Shown one piece after another: positions 1-10,203 of a stretch of DNA of 21,416 nucleotides (its first letter is position 1; each line of letters begins with the position of its first letter). The notes under the pieces were generated by a model. The model was not told where the DNA came from and ran no database searches. It saw nothing but the letters and a program-made list of their open reading frames with translations. The stretch comes from Haplomitrium mnioides. Its lineage: Eukaryota > Marchantiophyta > Haplomitriopsida > Calobryales. The stretch is from the NCBI GenBank assembly GCA_049999725.1, contig JBNGIS010017964.1, positions 1 to 21,416 on the forward strand, given 5' to 3'. The position numbers and the translations under genes are program-made.

Positions 1-6
1 GGTGTC

Positions 7-150
7 CCACTTCGGATCCCCACACGGACACTTAACTAAATCCCCCGTAACCAGGGTACCCCACAACGTAAAGCAAATCGGAACCCCCTTAACTGGGGCT
101 CCCCACATCGCAACGTAAAGCCCCGAAGCCTTCTTCGGACTCACGGACTC
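7..150. repeat. Direct repeat module, copy 1
   Basis: This stretch shares ordered blocks with 1177-1308: CTTCGGATCC near the start, AATCGGAAC in the middle, GGGCTCCCCAC, then a TTCTTCGGA block followed by GGACTC-type sequence. The copies are clearly diverged and differ in spacing. They lie about 1.15 kb apart in the same direction, which fits an internal duplication of an LTR or two LTR fragments. Confidence 0.5.
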
Positions 151-233
151 ACCTTCACGGACCACGGACCACGGACCACGGACTCCACTTCCGCTCACTT
201 CCACGGGTTCCACTTCCGCTCACTTCCACGGAA
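142..233. repeat. Short tandem repeats: CACGGAC heptamer and a 25-bp unit
   Basis: CACGGAC occurs at 142, 156, 163, 170 and 177, the last four at exact 7-bp spacing. Directly after comes a 25-bp unit beginning TCCACTTCCGCTCACTTCCA at 184 and repeated at 209. This is a simple-sequence expansion inside LTR-like DNA, and no function can be read from it. Confidence 0.8.
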
Positions 234-861
234 CACGGACCACGCTTCCGATTTCTTCTCATCCCTTTTAAACTTTCAATTTCATCCGATTACAATTATT
301 CACACAGCAGAAATTCGTCGTCGGTCACTTCCTCGCTGATCCGATTGATTCCCACTTTATTCACTTCCTTTCCACACATCTCCGCATCGGCATATCGCGC
401 ACGACTATTCTTCACTTCGATTCGTAAGGCTCTTCAATAATTTCGAATCCTTCATTCAGATCAGGTCGCCCTTCATTCTTCATGGTTCGAAATCAGATCC
501 CAGCGCAGCATTCGATTATGTCCATTGCTTCCGTCGCTGGCCTGATCGATTTCCACCTCGCAGCAATCCTTCAATTCGATCCCTCGCAGAAACACTCTTC
601 ACATTACCTCAATAAAACACTTCGACGATGAATTCCAGCCCGAAGAATCTTCATTCCATTTTCCTTTCCCAACACAGCGAGTCTTCATTCGATTGCTTCA
701 CCAATACGTAGAACTCCTCTGTTCTGCTCAATTCTCCAGCACAACCACGACATGCTCTCATTCTTGTTCTCGGTAAGGAACAGATCCTCCATAGAAAGAT
801 TCCCCTTCCGATCGCCTCTTTCCTTCGAAATCAGATCCTCAAATTTTTCCGAACCATCCGG

Positions 862-1112
862 TCGAACTTTCGTCTCTCGAATTCGTACCATTTTCGAACT
901 TTCAATCTCTGGCCAAATTCGAACTTTCACCCCGTCCGATTCGAACTTTCACACTTACTTCCCTTCAGTCCGGATAGTCTATTTATCATCCTTTCGCCAT
1001 TCCGTTGTTACTCCCCTTAGTCACTCGTAGAAAAGTTCGATGTAAGAACAATAACTCCCATAAATCCATTTCGAACTTTCTCAAATTCTCCGCAAGACCA
1101 GTTCGAACTTTC
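862..1112. repeat. Cluster of TCGAACTTTC decamers
   Basis: Six exact copies of TCGAACTTTC start at 862, 894, 919, 941, 1071 and 1103. An inverted, one-base-longer version (GAAAAGTTCGA) lies at 1030-1040. The flanks of each copy differ, so this is not a simple tandem array. It could be a cluster of protein-binding sites in an LTR or the remnant of an old minisatellite. Confidence 0.6.
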
Positions 1113-1176
1113 AAGATCATCCTTTCCTTCAGTCCGAATCGTCTACATATCACCATTTCAGCCGCTTAATCCTTTC

Positions 1177-1308
1177 CCGCTTCGGATCCAGTTTAACCAG
1201 TCCTCCCCACTTAGGAAGGCTAATCGGAACCAACTTAAGTGGGCTCCCCACTTAGGAAGGTTTAATTCCGCTACATTCTTCGGATCGGACTCCTCGCGGA
1301 CAACGGAC
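1177..1308. repeat. Direct repeat module, copy 2
   Basis: This is the second copy of the 7-150 module. It contains CCACTTAGGAAGG twice (near 1207 and 1248) around a TTAAGTGGG core. Its minus strand resembles about 8990-9080 of the long LTR, which links this flank to that LTR family in inverted orientation. Confidence 0.5.
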
Positions 1309-1870
1309 TCTTCAGATTCTTCTTCGGATTCTTCAGATTCTCCGCGATCGAATCCCTCTCTTCCATCTTTCTTATTCATTTCCACACGCAGATACCATAG
1401 CCAAGTCATCGCCCCTTCATCGCAGATTTCATCTTCGCACAGATATCTCCTTCCATTCATATTCGAAATTCTTCTTCCACTGACAAGACAGGATCTTCTT
1501 CTCCATCGCAAGAGCTTTCAGCGCAGTCTGCAACCTTCACTTTGTAGCATCCTTTTCGAGCACACCACGTGATCGCAGCCTTCCTCTTCATTCATATACA
1601 AATCCCATCATTCTTCACATTTCTTCCTCAGAGAAGAAAATCTCTCCTTCCTACCAATCAATCTCGTCAATCCGACATATCACAGAGGAGCCTTCTTACA
1701 AATCGATCCTCCCCATTTCTTCCTCGCGAACTCCACATTAATTCTTCACATAGATTTTCTTCACACCAATTCCTCAAACACCACAGTCGATCCCTCCTTC
1801 GCGGATCACAGCTTCTTCCTGGGTGGTCGCAGCAGAGACCTGCCCTCTATCCCATAAGTTTTCTCTCATG

Positions 1871-2274
1871 ACTCAGAAGTCCTATATAAACAATTTGCAC
1901 TTACTTACCTTCAAGAGGCATCCCCACAGGGTATAAGACCACAACTTATACTCTACCATAACAGCAGGGCAACTTGTCCTCCAATGCACTTCACTGGCTC
2001 CTGGGCAAGCTGTCCATCAACACACATGTAGCTTGATAGGGTCTAACTAGCCCTCAACAACTAAATTAGTTTTACAACTTTTTCTTTTCCACCACTAAAA
2101 AGAACATTACTTCTTCATCATTTAGCCCTCTCTCCTTTGCCAATGATATCAAAACTATTCCTCTAATCCTTACATCTTACAATTCTACACTCATTAATCC
2201 AAAACTTAAAGCTTTACCATTTCCTTCTTACTCCACTGCTCAGAAGAGACCTCCTCTGAGTTGTTTCTGGCTTT
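1871..2274. other. Unassigned, AT-richer sequence before the E1 gag
   Basis: There is no coding potential, no LTR end and no primer-binding site. The TGGCGCTAGAAGG-type site seen in A and C is absent. The gag frame is closed just upstream by a TGA at 2257-2259. A junction or truncation point for E1 lies somewhere here, but its exact place cannot be seen. Confidence 0.5.
1881..1890 (-). promoter_or_regulatory. Possible TATA box, minus strand
   Basis: The minus strand reads TTTATATAGG. If 1-1870 is a minus-strand LTR, this would be its TATA box, with transcription starting about 30 bp to the left. A single AT-rich match is weak evidence. Confidence 0.25.
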
Positions 2275-3540
2275 TTGTCAGGAACTATGCTCCCACACAG
2301 ACATAAGGAGGGCAATGAGAGAAAAGCCCACCAGTCTCATGATAGAGGCACTAGGGGGGAGACCAGCAAAAGGAGGGGGGTGAAAGACCCCATAGAGGAG
2401 ATTAATGCAAAATTGGAGGCCATGACAATCCATTTTGCAGGTCTGAAACCCGAAGGGAAAAAATTGTTGGCACGAAGGGTGCATGTCTGGTGCGTGAAGT
2501 GCAGAACCTATGGGCACTCTCCTCAAGAATGCCCCCTAGATGGGACGCCTATCCATTATGTAAGGGAGGATCCACCTGAGTGGTACCACAAGGAGGTGGA
2601 ATATGTACAGGAGGAGCCACTCGAGCTTGTGTACTAGGTGGCTAGCCAGCCCCAACCGATGGCCGGCAGACCGGTCAATATAGTGCCTAGCCAATCAGCG
2701 GCATGGGGATACGCACGGCCCGAAGGGTCAAGGGCCGGCCCGAATCGGACCAGGGTGATGGTATGCTGGAACTGCGGGCAGCCAGGCCACATTTCTCCTA
2801 ACTGTCCGAAGCCCAAGAAGCAAGGGTACATCATGCCAACGCCATTATGTACTAGCTGCAAGAAGGAAGGGCATCTGGCCAATAATTGTCCCCATCCCAG
2901 AAGACAGAAGTTGCCTCCCATCTTGGCACAGCATGCACCACCGTCGGCAACAATCAACTTGGTGACCACCTCATGGGAGCATGGGGCAGAGTTTCTAGAA
3001 GTGGAAACGCCAGTGGAGGAGGACTACTACTGAGTGGCCACTAGGGCAGTAGCCAAGGCCAAGGAAAAAGGAAAGGCCAAGTAGGCTCAGAAGAAGGAGA
3101 GGACTGCAAACGTGCTCCCCACTAAGGAGGACTCAGATTACAAGAAGGAGCACCCTAAGTTATTCTATCCAAAGCAAGAGGAAGAAGTGAAGAAGCAGCT
3201 GGAAGCCTTGGAGGCGGCTAAAGCTCAACAAGCGGTAGAGAAGACCCTACGGGAGGTCAATCACAAAAATGCCGCTGAGCAGACCAAACAAGACCCTGCG
3301 CCCCAGCCACCACCGAGCACTTGCATTGCTTACAGCATCCAGAGGGAGGTAAGGGACTGCTCGGTCATTGTGACAGTAGGTTAGTTGATCAAGGACAGCC
3401 CTATATACAAGAGGCAACTCCAAGAGCTACTCATGGGCGCTAGGAGGAAAAGAAAGCTCCCCATGGTAGACACCACCACTGACTTAAGGATGATTTGCAA
3501 GGATAAAGAAGCTCTGGAGATAGACATCTAGATTGCAAGG
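2275..3540 (+). pseudogene. gag: E1 gag (nucleocapsid part) with three CCHC zinc knuckles
   Basis: Gag forms the virus-like particle and binds the element RNA. Three C-x2-C-x4-H-x4-C knuckles are visible at 2491-2532 (CVKCRTYGH...), 2764-2805 (CWNCGQPGH...) and 2848-2889 (CTSCKKEGH...). The first ATG in this frame is at 2287. The usual long capsid domain upstream is absent, so the gene is either 5'-truncated or naturally short. After the knuckles come an acidic patch, a Lys/Ala-rich stretch and a Lys/Glu-rich segment near 3120-3270. In-frame stops lie at 2635 (TAG), 3031 (TGA), 3082 (TAG), 3382 (TAG) and 3529 (TAG), all in the frame that continues into protease. The segment after the knuckles (DSDY...HPKLFYPKQ) aligns with the gag of element C (SDSEYEAEYPNWFYQTQ), so the two gags are related. 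Confidence 0.85.
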
Positions 3541-3900
3541 CGCACTCTGTGCTTAGTGCTCGTGGATGGAGGGGCAGGAGTGAACATCATGGTGGAGGAG
3601 ATCGCCACCGACTTGGTTTTAAGACTTTCCAACCAACTGAAAGGATTATGCGATTGGCTGATGGGTCTAGTGTTAGGCTCTTGGGAGCTTTGTTGAAGGC
3701 ACCAACTTGGATTGGAGGGAAAGAGTTTTCCCTGAACTACCTGGCTATGAGGCCGTCCAAGAGTTCCCCATACCTTGTTTTAATCAAAAGTCTCTAGTTG
3801 TATGGTGCCTAGGTAATGCACAATTGGGGGGACTCCACATTAGTGTTCGGGCTCCACAAGACCGTGGTGCATTACGGACCTATCCCACATGTGGGAGAGA
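3541..3900 (+). pseudogene. E1 aspartic protease, frameshifted
   Basis: This would cleave the Gag-Pol polyprotein. The active-site loop reads LVDGGAGVNIM, with the Asp codon at 3565. It is followed by a typical flap and strand region (RIMRLADGSS), then an HNWGDSTLVFG segment after 3816, which in relatives closes the protease domain. The reading frame changes near 3612-3618: upstream is in frame 1, downstream in frame 3. The simplest explanation is loss of one G (a GGG run now GG). Two further in-frame TAG stops lie at 3795 and 3810, where relatives have Trp- and Lys-like positions. The loop has D-G-G rather than D-S/T-G, which I believe is common in this plant lineage. Confidence 0.75.
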
Positions 3901-5330
3901 CTACAGAGGACAAAGAATATGACACAGAGTGGTCGGTGAAAGAGGAGTCGAAGGATGAGGACACTTACTGGCTGAAACTGGTGAGTGACATGACAGAGGC
4001 AGACTTTTTGGGCATTGCTGAAACCAAAGTAAACCAATCGGAGACCTCTATCTTTAGGGTTTGGAATACAAAGGAAGTCGGGTCAGGTGTGTCAACCCTC
4101 AGCTCTGGACCTGACCAAAAAAGGGAGTCAAAAGCATCCACATCCACCCATGAAACTAAGCTAACAGGGGAGTCGGCTGTAGCTATCATCTTAGAGGAGG
4201 ATGATCACCAAAGTGCGACGAGGGAGCACGACAAAATGCCTAATGTAGGCAGCTACAGACTCACCCACTTGGAATCAAACTGTGATTCCACGAACAAGAA
4301 CAAAGTGGAGGTCATCAGAGTAGAGCAGTACCGAGAGATAACGATTCCCGACGGGAGGACATTCCAACTTGGATTCATCCTAAATAGAGGAGCTGAGAGA
4401 GCCTTCATGCAAACCCTGGAGAATTTCAGTGACATATTTACATGGAGCCATACGGACCTGAAGGGCATGCTCAGAGAACTAGGGGAGCACAAAATTGATT
4501 TAGAAGCCAACGCTACCCCAGTAAAGCAGCGATAGTACCGAATGAACCCACGCTTCTCTCTATTGGTTAAAGAGGAGGTGGACAAGTTCCTAGAGGCAGG
4601 GTTCATATACCTTGTCTTGAACAGCGAATGGGTGCCCCCTTTGGTGGTGGTGCCGAAGAAGGCGGGCTTGGACGGGAAACCAAAAATTAGGGTTTGCCAA
4701 GATTTTCACAAGCTAAATGCCGCAACAAAGAAGGACCACTACCCCCTACCTTTCACTGATGGTGTGTTGGACCTGGTGGCGGGCCAGAAAGTTTACAGTT
4801 TCATGCATGGGTACTCCGGATACAATCAAGTGTGGATATATGAGGAGGACCAACTAAAAACTGCTTTCACAATGGAGTGGGGAGTGTTTGCCTTTTGGAG
4901 AACGCCATTTGGTCTTTGTAATGCCCCAGGTACATTCCAGAGACTAATGATGAACATGTTTCGAGACTATCTCAGGAAGTTCCTCAAAATCTTCATAGAC
5001 AACTTCGTAGTATATGGCAAGGTCAAGGATCATGAGGAGCATGTGCGGCTCACATATTTTAGCGTTGTAGGGAAACGTGGACCAAGATATAATGGTAGTA
5101 TGGTTGGGTGAGGCATTTCCAACATGCCTGGTGGAGGTGCAGAGATTTCTGGGCTGTGTGGACTACTACAGGAGGTTCATCTCAAAATTTGCCCTAGTAG
5201 CCTACCACCTAACTGAGATGGTGAAGAGGGGCAGTGATTTTGAGCCAACTGAGCCCAGGAGATCTAGCTTTAATGAGCTCAAAAGACGATTGGCCAACGC
5301 ACCTATCTTGGCGCCCCACGTGGAACTCCA
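3901..5330 (+). pseudogene. E1 linker and reverse transcriptase, catalytically dead
   Basis: The linker (3901-4400) is acidic and poorly conserved. RT starts near 4490 and is open from 4542 apart from a TAG at 4533. Visible motifs are VVVPKKAG, IRVCQDFHKLNAATKKD, YPLPFTD, SGYNQVWI, FGLCNAPGTFQRLM and FIDNFVVYG. Two catalytic positions are changed. The first Asp of the LDG-type motif is His (CAT at 4806-4808), and the second Asp of the YxDD box is Asn (AAC at 5001-5003; the remaining Asp is at 4998). After about 5060 a stretch normally found between palm and connection is missing, and the frame jumps from 3 to 1 near 5070-5090. The connection motif EVQRFLGCVDYYRRF follows. A second shift back to frame 3 occurs near 5325. 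This RT cannot work. Confidence 0.85.
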
Positions 5331-5720
5331 AATTGGGCCAAGGAGTTCCACGTGATGGTGGATGTTTCGGGCTTCTGTGTGGGAGCAATTCTGAGCTAGT
5401 TGGGTGAGGAAGGGAGGGATCACCCAATCTACTTTGCCAGCAAACTCCTCTTAGCGGCAAAAAAGAATTACTCGCCCACAGATCGTGAGGCCTTGGGGAT
5501 AATCTACTCGTTGAAGAAATTCAGACACTACCTATTGCATTACAAGGTGGTGTTCCACACTGATCATGATGCCCTGAAATACATGGTCAACAAGCCAAAC
5601 TTGACTAGGAGAGTGGCGAGGTGGATGTTGCTACTCCAGGAGTTTGACTTTGAGGTGCGAATCAAGCCGGGGAAGAAACATCATAATGTCGATTTCTTCT
5701 CAAGGATTGAGGGGCAGTCG
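5331..5720 (+). pseudogene. E1 RNase H domain
   Basis: RNase H removes the RNA strand of the RNA:DNA hybrid during reverse transcription. The domain is open in frame 3 except for one TAG at 5397-5399, probably a former CAG. Three acidic catalytic positions remain: Asp at 5361 (VMVDVSGFCVGA), Glu at 5487 (PTDREALG) and Asp at 5562 (FHTDHDAL). Other typical motifs are YFASKLL, SLKKFRHYL and ARWMLLLQEFDFEV. It has decayed less than the RT before it. Confidence 0.85.
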
Positions 5721-7037
5721 AGTGAGGAGGGAGTGGGGGACACCTTCCGGGATGAAGATCTGTTCCACATCAGAGAAGGGAGACCCACAGAATATGGGGA
5801 CATCATTGGGTTCCTCTTGACAACAAGGATCCCCCCAAGGCGCACCCCAGAACAAGCAGTAGTGTTTCTCATAAAGGTGAGGCCCTTCCTCATGATCAAG
5901 GGAATGCTGCACCGGCAAGGCATGGATAGGCAGATATGCAGATGTCTGGAGAAAGACCAGTCCATGGTGGTGATGCGGGCGATGCACAAGGAAGAGGCCG
6001 GTGGTCATTTTGCTGCAGAAACCACCATCTAGAAGATTGTGGACGTTAAATATTGGTGGCCTACTTTGTATAGAAATGTCAATTTCTTTGTAAAAAGGTG
6101 TGATGCCTGTCAGCGGACTCGGAAACCAGCAGCAGCGTGCCACCATCCCCTAGTGCCGATCATTCCCTTGACCCCATTCAATAAGTGGGGAATTGACTTC
6201 ATTGGGCCCATCACCCCATCCATGAGGTGCGGGAATAGGTACATTTTGCTTTCCACTGACTACGCTACCAAGTGGGTTGAGGCTAGGGCAACCAGGAAGG
6301 ATGACGCACCGACGGTGGCTCGATTCCTCTATGAGCAGATCTTCACTCGATTCGAGTCACTGCTGGAGTTGGTGAGTGACCAAGGCATATATTTTGTTAA
6401 TCAGGTCATTAGTGAGCTCACAAGGAGGTATCTGGTCAAGCATCAGAGAACCAAAGCCTACCACCCTAAGGCTAATGGGTTAACGGAGAGGGCCAACGGA
6501 ATTATGGGCAAAATTGTGAACAAAATGGTGGCAAACAATAAAGTGGATTGGGATCTGAAGCTGCTAACCGCCACCCATGCATATAACCTGGCCTACAAGA
6601 TCACCACGGGCCACTGCCCTTACTTCCTGGTCTTTGGACAGCACTTGCTGGTCCCAATGGAGTTTGAAGTCCCAACACCTTGGGTGACAGTAAAGGAGAG
6701 AATGATAGAGGGCCCAAGTTGAATGGAAAGGGTACATCAGCTGGAGGCCTTAGAAGAGGTCAAAGCAAGGGCATATGAGCGGCTGGAACATCAGCAACAG
6801 CTGACCAAGAGACAACATGACAAGAAGTTGCGGCCAGTCGACTTCAAGGGTGGGGATTTGGTGCTGCTCTATGACAGCAGGTTCTTGCACTTTCTTGGGA
6901 AGCTGCATACTTGGTGGATGGGGCCCTACATGGTGAGAGTGCTTCATGACAATGGGTCAGTAGAGTTGAGCACAGTGATAGAGGCACACCTTCCCAATCG
7001 GGTTTATTATGACCGGCTCAAGCAGTATTACCACTAG
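5721..7037 (+). pseudogene. E1 integrase with HHCC zinc finger and D,D35E core
   Basis: Integrase inserts the cDNA into the host chromosome. The zinc-binding part shows the His pair in MHKEEAGGHF and the Cys pair in RCDACQR. The core keeps the D,D35E triad: Asp at 6195 (GIDFIGP), Asp at 6378 (VSDQGIYF) and Glu at 6486 (LTERANG), with 35 residues between the last two. The C-terminal part (GGDLVLLYDSR, WMGPYMV) resembles the usual GPY/F-type module. No chromodomain follows. In-frame stops lie at 6030-6032 (TAG) and 6720-6722 (TGA); the frame ends at TAG 7035-7037. Apart from these stops the domain is continuous, so E1 probably died through scattered point changes rather than loss of this region. 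Confidence 0.88.
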
Positions 7038-7328
7038 AAGGACTAATATGGAGGGTACCGCCATGTACAACGGACATGGGAGTTTTGTACATATGTATGT
7101 TTGGAGTTGGTATGCGGGGGCGTACCAAGTCCGACAGGAAAGTGCAAGTGTTGGGTGTAGGTGTTTTGGTGGGGTGTGTTAGTTCGTATCTTTGTGTATG
7201 AGAGTAGGGCATTGTGTGGTGATCAGGTCGACCAAAGGGCATCCAGCAAGGAAGGTCAAAGCGGCGGCCACGGAGGAGCCCAAGAAGGTTAGAGGGAGGA
7301 AGGGTGTTTGTAAGGTCGTTGCACAATT
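7038..7328 (+). other. E1 3' untranslated region
   Basis: This is non-coding sequence between the end of pol and the polypurine tract. Its last 60 bp (GGGAGGAAGGGTGTTTGTAA and following) match the minus strand of about 16600-16650 upstream of the C polypurine tract. E1 and C therefore share the 3' end of their internal regions as well as their LTR. Confidence 0.7.
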
Positions 7329-7338
7329 AGAAGGGGAG
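7329..7338 (+). other. Polypurine tract of E1
   Basis: AGAAGGGGAG sits 3 bp before the LTR start. Element C has GAAGGGGGAG in the same place, followed by the same TTA spacer. In LTR retrotransposons this tract primes plus-strand DNA synthesis. Confidence 0.8.
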
Positions 7339-8329
7339 TTATGTCAGCCGAGTGTTTGAGTTTTTTCTTTTTTTGTGATTACTGAGCTTCTAGCCTAGTT
7401 AATTCTTTCAGTTTGTATTAGTCTTTTGTATTTTATTATATTTTATTATTTTATTATTATTATTCCATCCTTCCCCTCTCTTCCCTCTCTCCTCTCTATT
7501 TTCTACCTTTCCTTTTCTGCTTTTCCCAGTGGATGTCACGAATCATTCAATGCAAAGAAGGAGCCCTGTGGAATCAAGAGGAGTCGGATGAAAATGCAAG
7601 CAGGATGTGCAAATGGACTTGCAGCAAAGCGAGATGGAAGCAAGGTGGGTTGATCAAGAGTGGGGGAGGGAAATTATAGGTCCAAGAAGGAAGGCGAGCA
7701 ATTGGGAAGAGTGTCAAATGCAGCTAGGCAGATTGTAGATGAGGAAGCTAGCATACCGCGAGCGGATCGGGCAAGAGATTGCATGGAAGCTACAAATCCA
7801 GCAAGGATACGAGGAGGCGACGAGCAAGACAGCCTGAGAAAAATAGAGGCCCCTATGCAATCTGAAGGCCAATGTGCGGAATGACGATCCCCTACAAACA
7901 ATCAACCTGAAAAGAATTCCCTGATGTGACAAATGATCTATGAAGCCTCCTGTGAAATGTGAAAAATTGCCCAGCGGCAACGAACGACTAATAAAGGAGT
8001 ATGTTGTGTGTGAAGCCCTAGTATGGAAGAGGCAGCTGTGCGAAATCTGAGGACAAGGCTCAGCGGTGGGTCGCCGAGCTGAGAAGAGAGAGAAGCCTCT
8101 TTGGAATCAGAAGGTACTTGTTGTGACAATTGATTGGATGTGAAGCAAATTCCCTATGAAGAATTGTCATGAATGAGCATTGATCTGGGAGGCTGTGTAA
8201 GGAACCAGCCAGCTGCAAAAATCTGACGAAAGGATGAAGATCCCTATGAGGAATCAAACTGAACGAAGAATCAACCCACTCTGTGCGACGATCGGGAGCT
8301 GCAATTGTCAGGCAGCAGATTGAGGTGTT

Positions 8330-8660
8330 GATACAAAATTCTTCCCAACAAGAGCAGCATTGACACAATTCCGCCTTGGAAAGTACAAGAGCGCCTTGGG
8401 AGCAACAAGAATCCTTCATTTTGTAAGTACAAGCGGAGCGCATGGATTTATGGAGGAAAACGAGATCATAGCGGAAGCAGAGGAGGGAGTAGTGATCGCT
8501 AGCAAGAAGATGGGTACCACTACAATTCAAATTGAGCAAATGAGAGCCTGTGGGTCTCATGGGGATGCAGGAATTGAAGCCTAGCGGGGAGAAAAGAACG
8601 CCCACCTAAGGCAAAGCGATCAAAGGAGGAAGAGTGGGCTACAAGGCAGAAATTCGAAGG
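8330..8660 (+). repeat. LTR segment inverted relative to 16250-16560
   Basis: Its reverse complement matches the C 3' LTR along most of its length. Shared blocks include GCATCCCCATGAG, AAATCCATGCGCTC and CTTTGCCTT...GTGGGC. This shows that the stretch belongs to the LTR and not to a host gene, although one strand has a 181-codon open frame. Confidence 0.8.
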
Positions 8661-9122
8661 CACTCAAGGAAGAGGGAGACCGTAGAGAGTGCCTACAGTT
8701 GCCACACATTAGAAGCACAGATCGGAGACAGGAAGGAGGAGGCGAGATCTTTGTAAGAGCAAGCTAGGCCAGGGAGCGGGAGACGCCTTAATCCTGCAAG
8801 CGTGAGCAAGGTTTACAAGGGTTTGACCTTTTTCTCTTCATGTCCGCGGGTCTGGGCGGAAACGTGGAGTCTTCTGAAGACTCCAAAAGATTCTACAAAA
8901 TGTGGCGTCTCCAGAGCACTTCAGGGGATTCTTCGTATGACATGACGGCTCTAGCAAGCCCGTGGGTCTTCACGGAGAGGTGGCGTGGCCCGAAAAGCTT
9001 AACGGGATTCCGCCTTCCTAAGTAGGGATCCCGGTTAAGTGGGTTTTTAGTAATCTTCCGACGTGGAGATCCTACTTAATAGGGAGCCATTGAGAGGCCC
9101 AATCGGAGAGCAAGAGGGATCA

Positions 9123-9505
9123 GCCGAAAGGGCGATCTATCGCAGGCCCGGCCAAAGGAAGAGCAAGGAGTGCCGAAAAGGCGATCTATCAAATATCCCG
9201 CCAGCGGAAGAGCCAAGAGTGCCGAAAGGATGATCTGTCGCAAGTCCGGCCAGAGGAGGAATGAGGAGCGCCGAAAGGGCGATCTATTGAAGGCTCGACT
9301 AGCGGAAGAGCCAAGAGTGCCAAAAAGATGATATGTTTCAAGTCCGGCCAGAGGAGGAACAAGGAGCACCGAAAGGACGATCTATCGAAGGTCCGACTAG
9401 CAAAAGAGCAAGGAGTGCCGAAGAGATGATCTATCGACGAACCGACCAAAAGAGAAAGGAGCGCCAAAAAGGTGATTTATCATAGATCCGGCGAGGACAA
9501 GTTGG
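9123..9505 (+). repeat. 49-bp minisatellite, about eight units, within LTR U3
   Basis: Units begin with GCCGAAAGG-like sequence followed by GATCTATCG-like sequence. They start at 9123, 9172, 9221, 9270, 9319, 9368, 9417 and 9463; the first six steps are exactly 49 bp and the last is 46. Units differ at several positions, and types partly alternate (AGCGGAAGAGCCAAGAG versus AGAGGAGGAA...GAGC). Because 49 is not a multiple of three, open frames across it carry no meaning. Confidence 0.92.
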
Positions 9506-9733
9506 AAAGTTCGATAGAGTACAGCTGCGATGCTGAAAGTTTGACGGAGGCGTACAAGGGTTGGTTCAAAGGGGAGCTCTATGTAGTTCTTATATCGAGA
9601 GGAGTGACGACTTAGCGAAAGGAGCCTCGGGCACGTACTATTCTTATCACAAGGGGGTTTTGAAACAGCGACATAGGCACAGTTCTTACTCGGTAAGGGA
9701 ATGCTCTTCGGATGACATGGCATCCGCGTAAGA

Positions 9734-9985
9734 GAGGAGGAAGTCAGCGGGTCAACTTCGGAAGGAGGTCAAAGCGATGGTCTGCCTATCCCTTTGCGAG
9801 GCGGCGCTTTTTGGATGATGTGGTGTCTTCGGGAGAGAGGAGAAAGTTAAGGAACACGCGGCAATCAGTCAGAGCCCGTCGGGTCTCGAGCCACATGCAG
9901 GTCAACTTCAAAGAAAGAGTCAGCACTGCAGTTCGCATACCCCTTTGCGGGGCGGCATCGGACGGTAGGGCCTTGGACGACGTGG
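9734..9985 (+). repeat. Duplicated GC-rich module within the LTR
   Basis: A block with GGTCAACTTC, CCCTTTGCG(A/G)GGCGGC and GA(T/C)G(A/T)(T/C)GTGG-type sequence occurs at about 9734-9816 and again at about 9898-9985. Both copies are also present in the C 5' LTR (minus strand, about 20100-20357), so the duplication predates the split of A and C. Confidence 0.7.
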
Positions 9986-10203
9986 CGCTCGGAGGGGATC
10001 CGTGGAAGATTCGGAGGCGAATCTGCAAAGAATCCTATGGACTAGGCTCCGCTGGGCGCTTTGGAACTCTGTTCCAAGGAATCCTTTGGACTTGGTCCCG
10101 CAGGAATCTGCGGAATCTGAGCCCGCAAGATCCCTTGGATGCCTTATAGAGTTACCGTTGTACTTGGCGCTTTCTAACTAATTGGCAGGACACGCATCAC
10201 GAC

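Larger units (their letters stand above)
1..1870 (-). repeat. LTR-like, pyrimidine-rich left flank (probably minus orientation)
   Basis: No protein family is recognisable here on either strand. The plus strand is rich in C and T, with many TTC and CTTC runs. Read on the minus strand it has the purine-rich texture of the long LTR at 7342-11519. The minus strand of about 1177-1300 resembles the plus strand of about 8990-9080: both carry a CCTTCCTAAGT motif followed by a TTAAGTGGG/TTAAGTTGG-type stretch. I infer an LTR of a related element lying in the opposite direction to E1. Its ends (TG...CA) could not be placed, and it may be a composite of several insertions. Short ORFs here look like by-products of base composition. 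Confidence 0.4.

Noticed and set aside
1158-1511. 117-codon minus-strand frame with a Glu/Ser-rich run
   Set aside because: The run comes from repeated TTCTTC/TCAGATTCTTC sequence in LTR-like DNA; there is no domain or conserved start.
5681-6146. Minus-strand frames opposite the integrase start
   Set aside because: They are antisense shadows of the well-supported pol frame.
8060-8605. 181-codon open frame on the minus strand
   Set aside because: It lies in the LTR. The matching copy at 16250-16560 does not keep the frame, and it resembles no protein.
9076-9467. Leu/Pro-rich minus-strand frames with repeating segments
   Set aside because: They are readings of the 49-bp tandem array in different frames; a 49-bp step cannot keep one protein frame.
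9123-9505. CRISPR-like regular spacing
   Set aside because: Units are contiguous and diverged along their whole length with no unique spacers, and the setting is a plant LTR.
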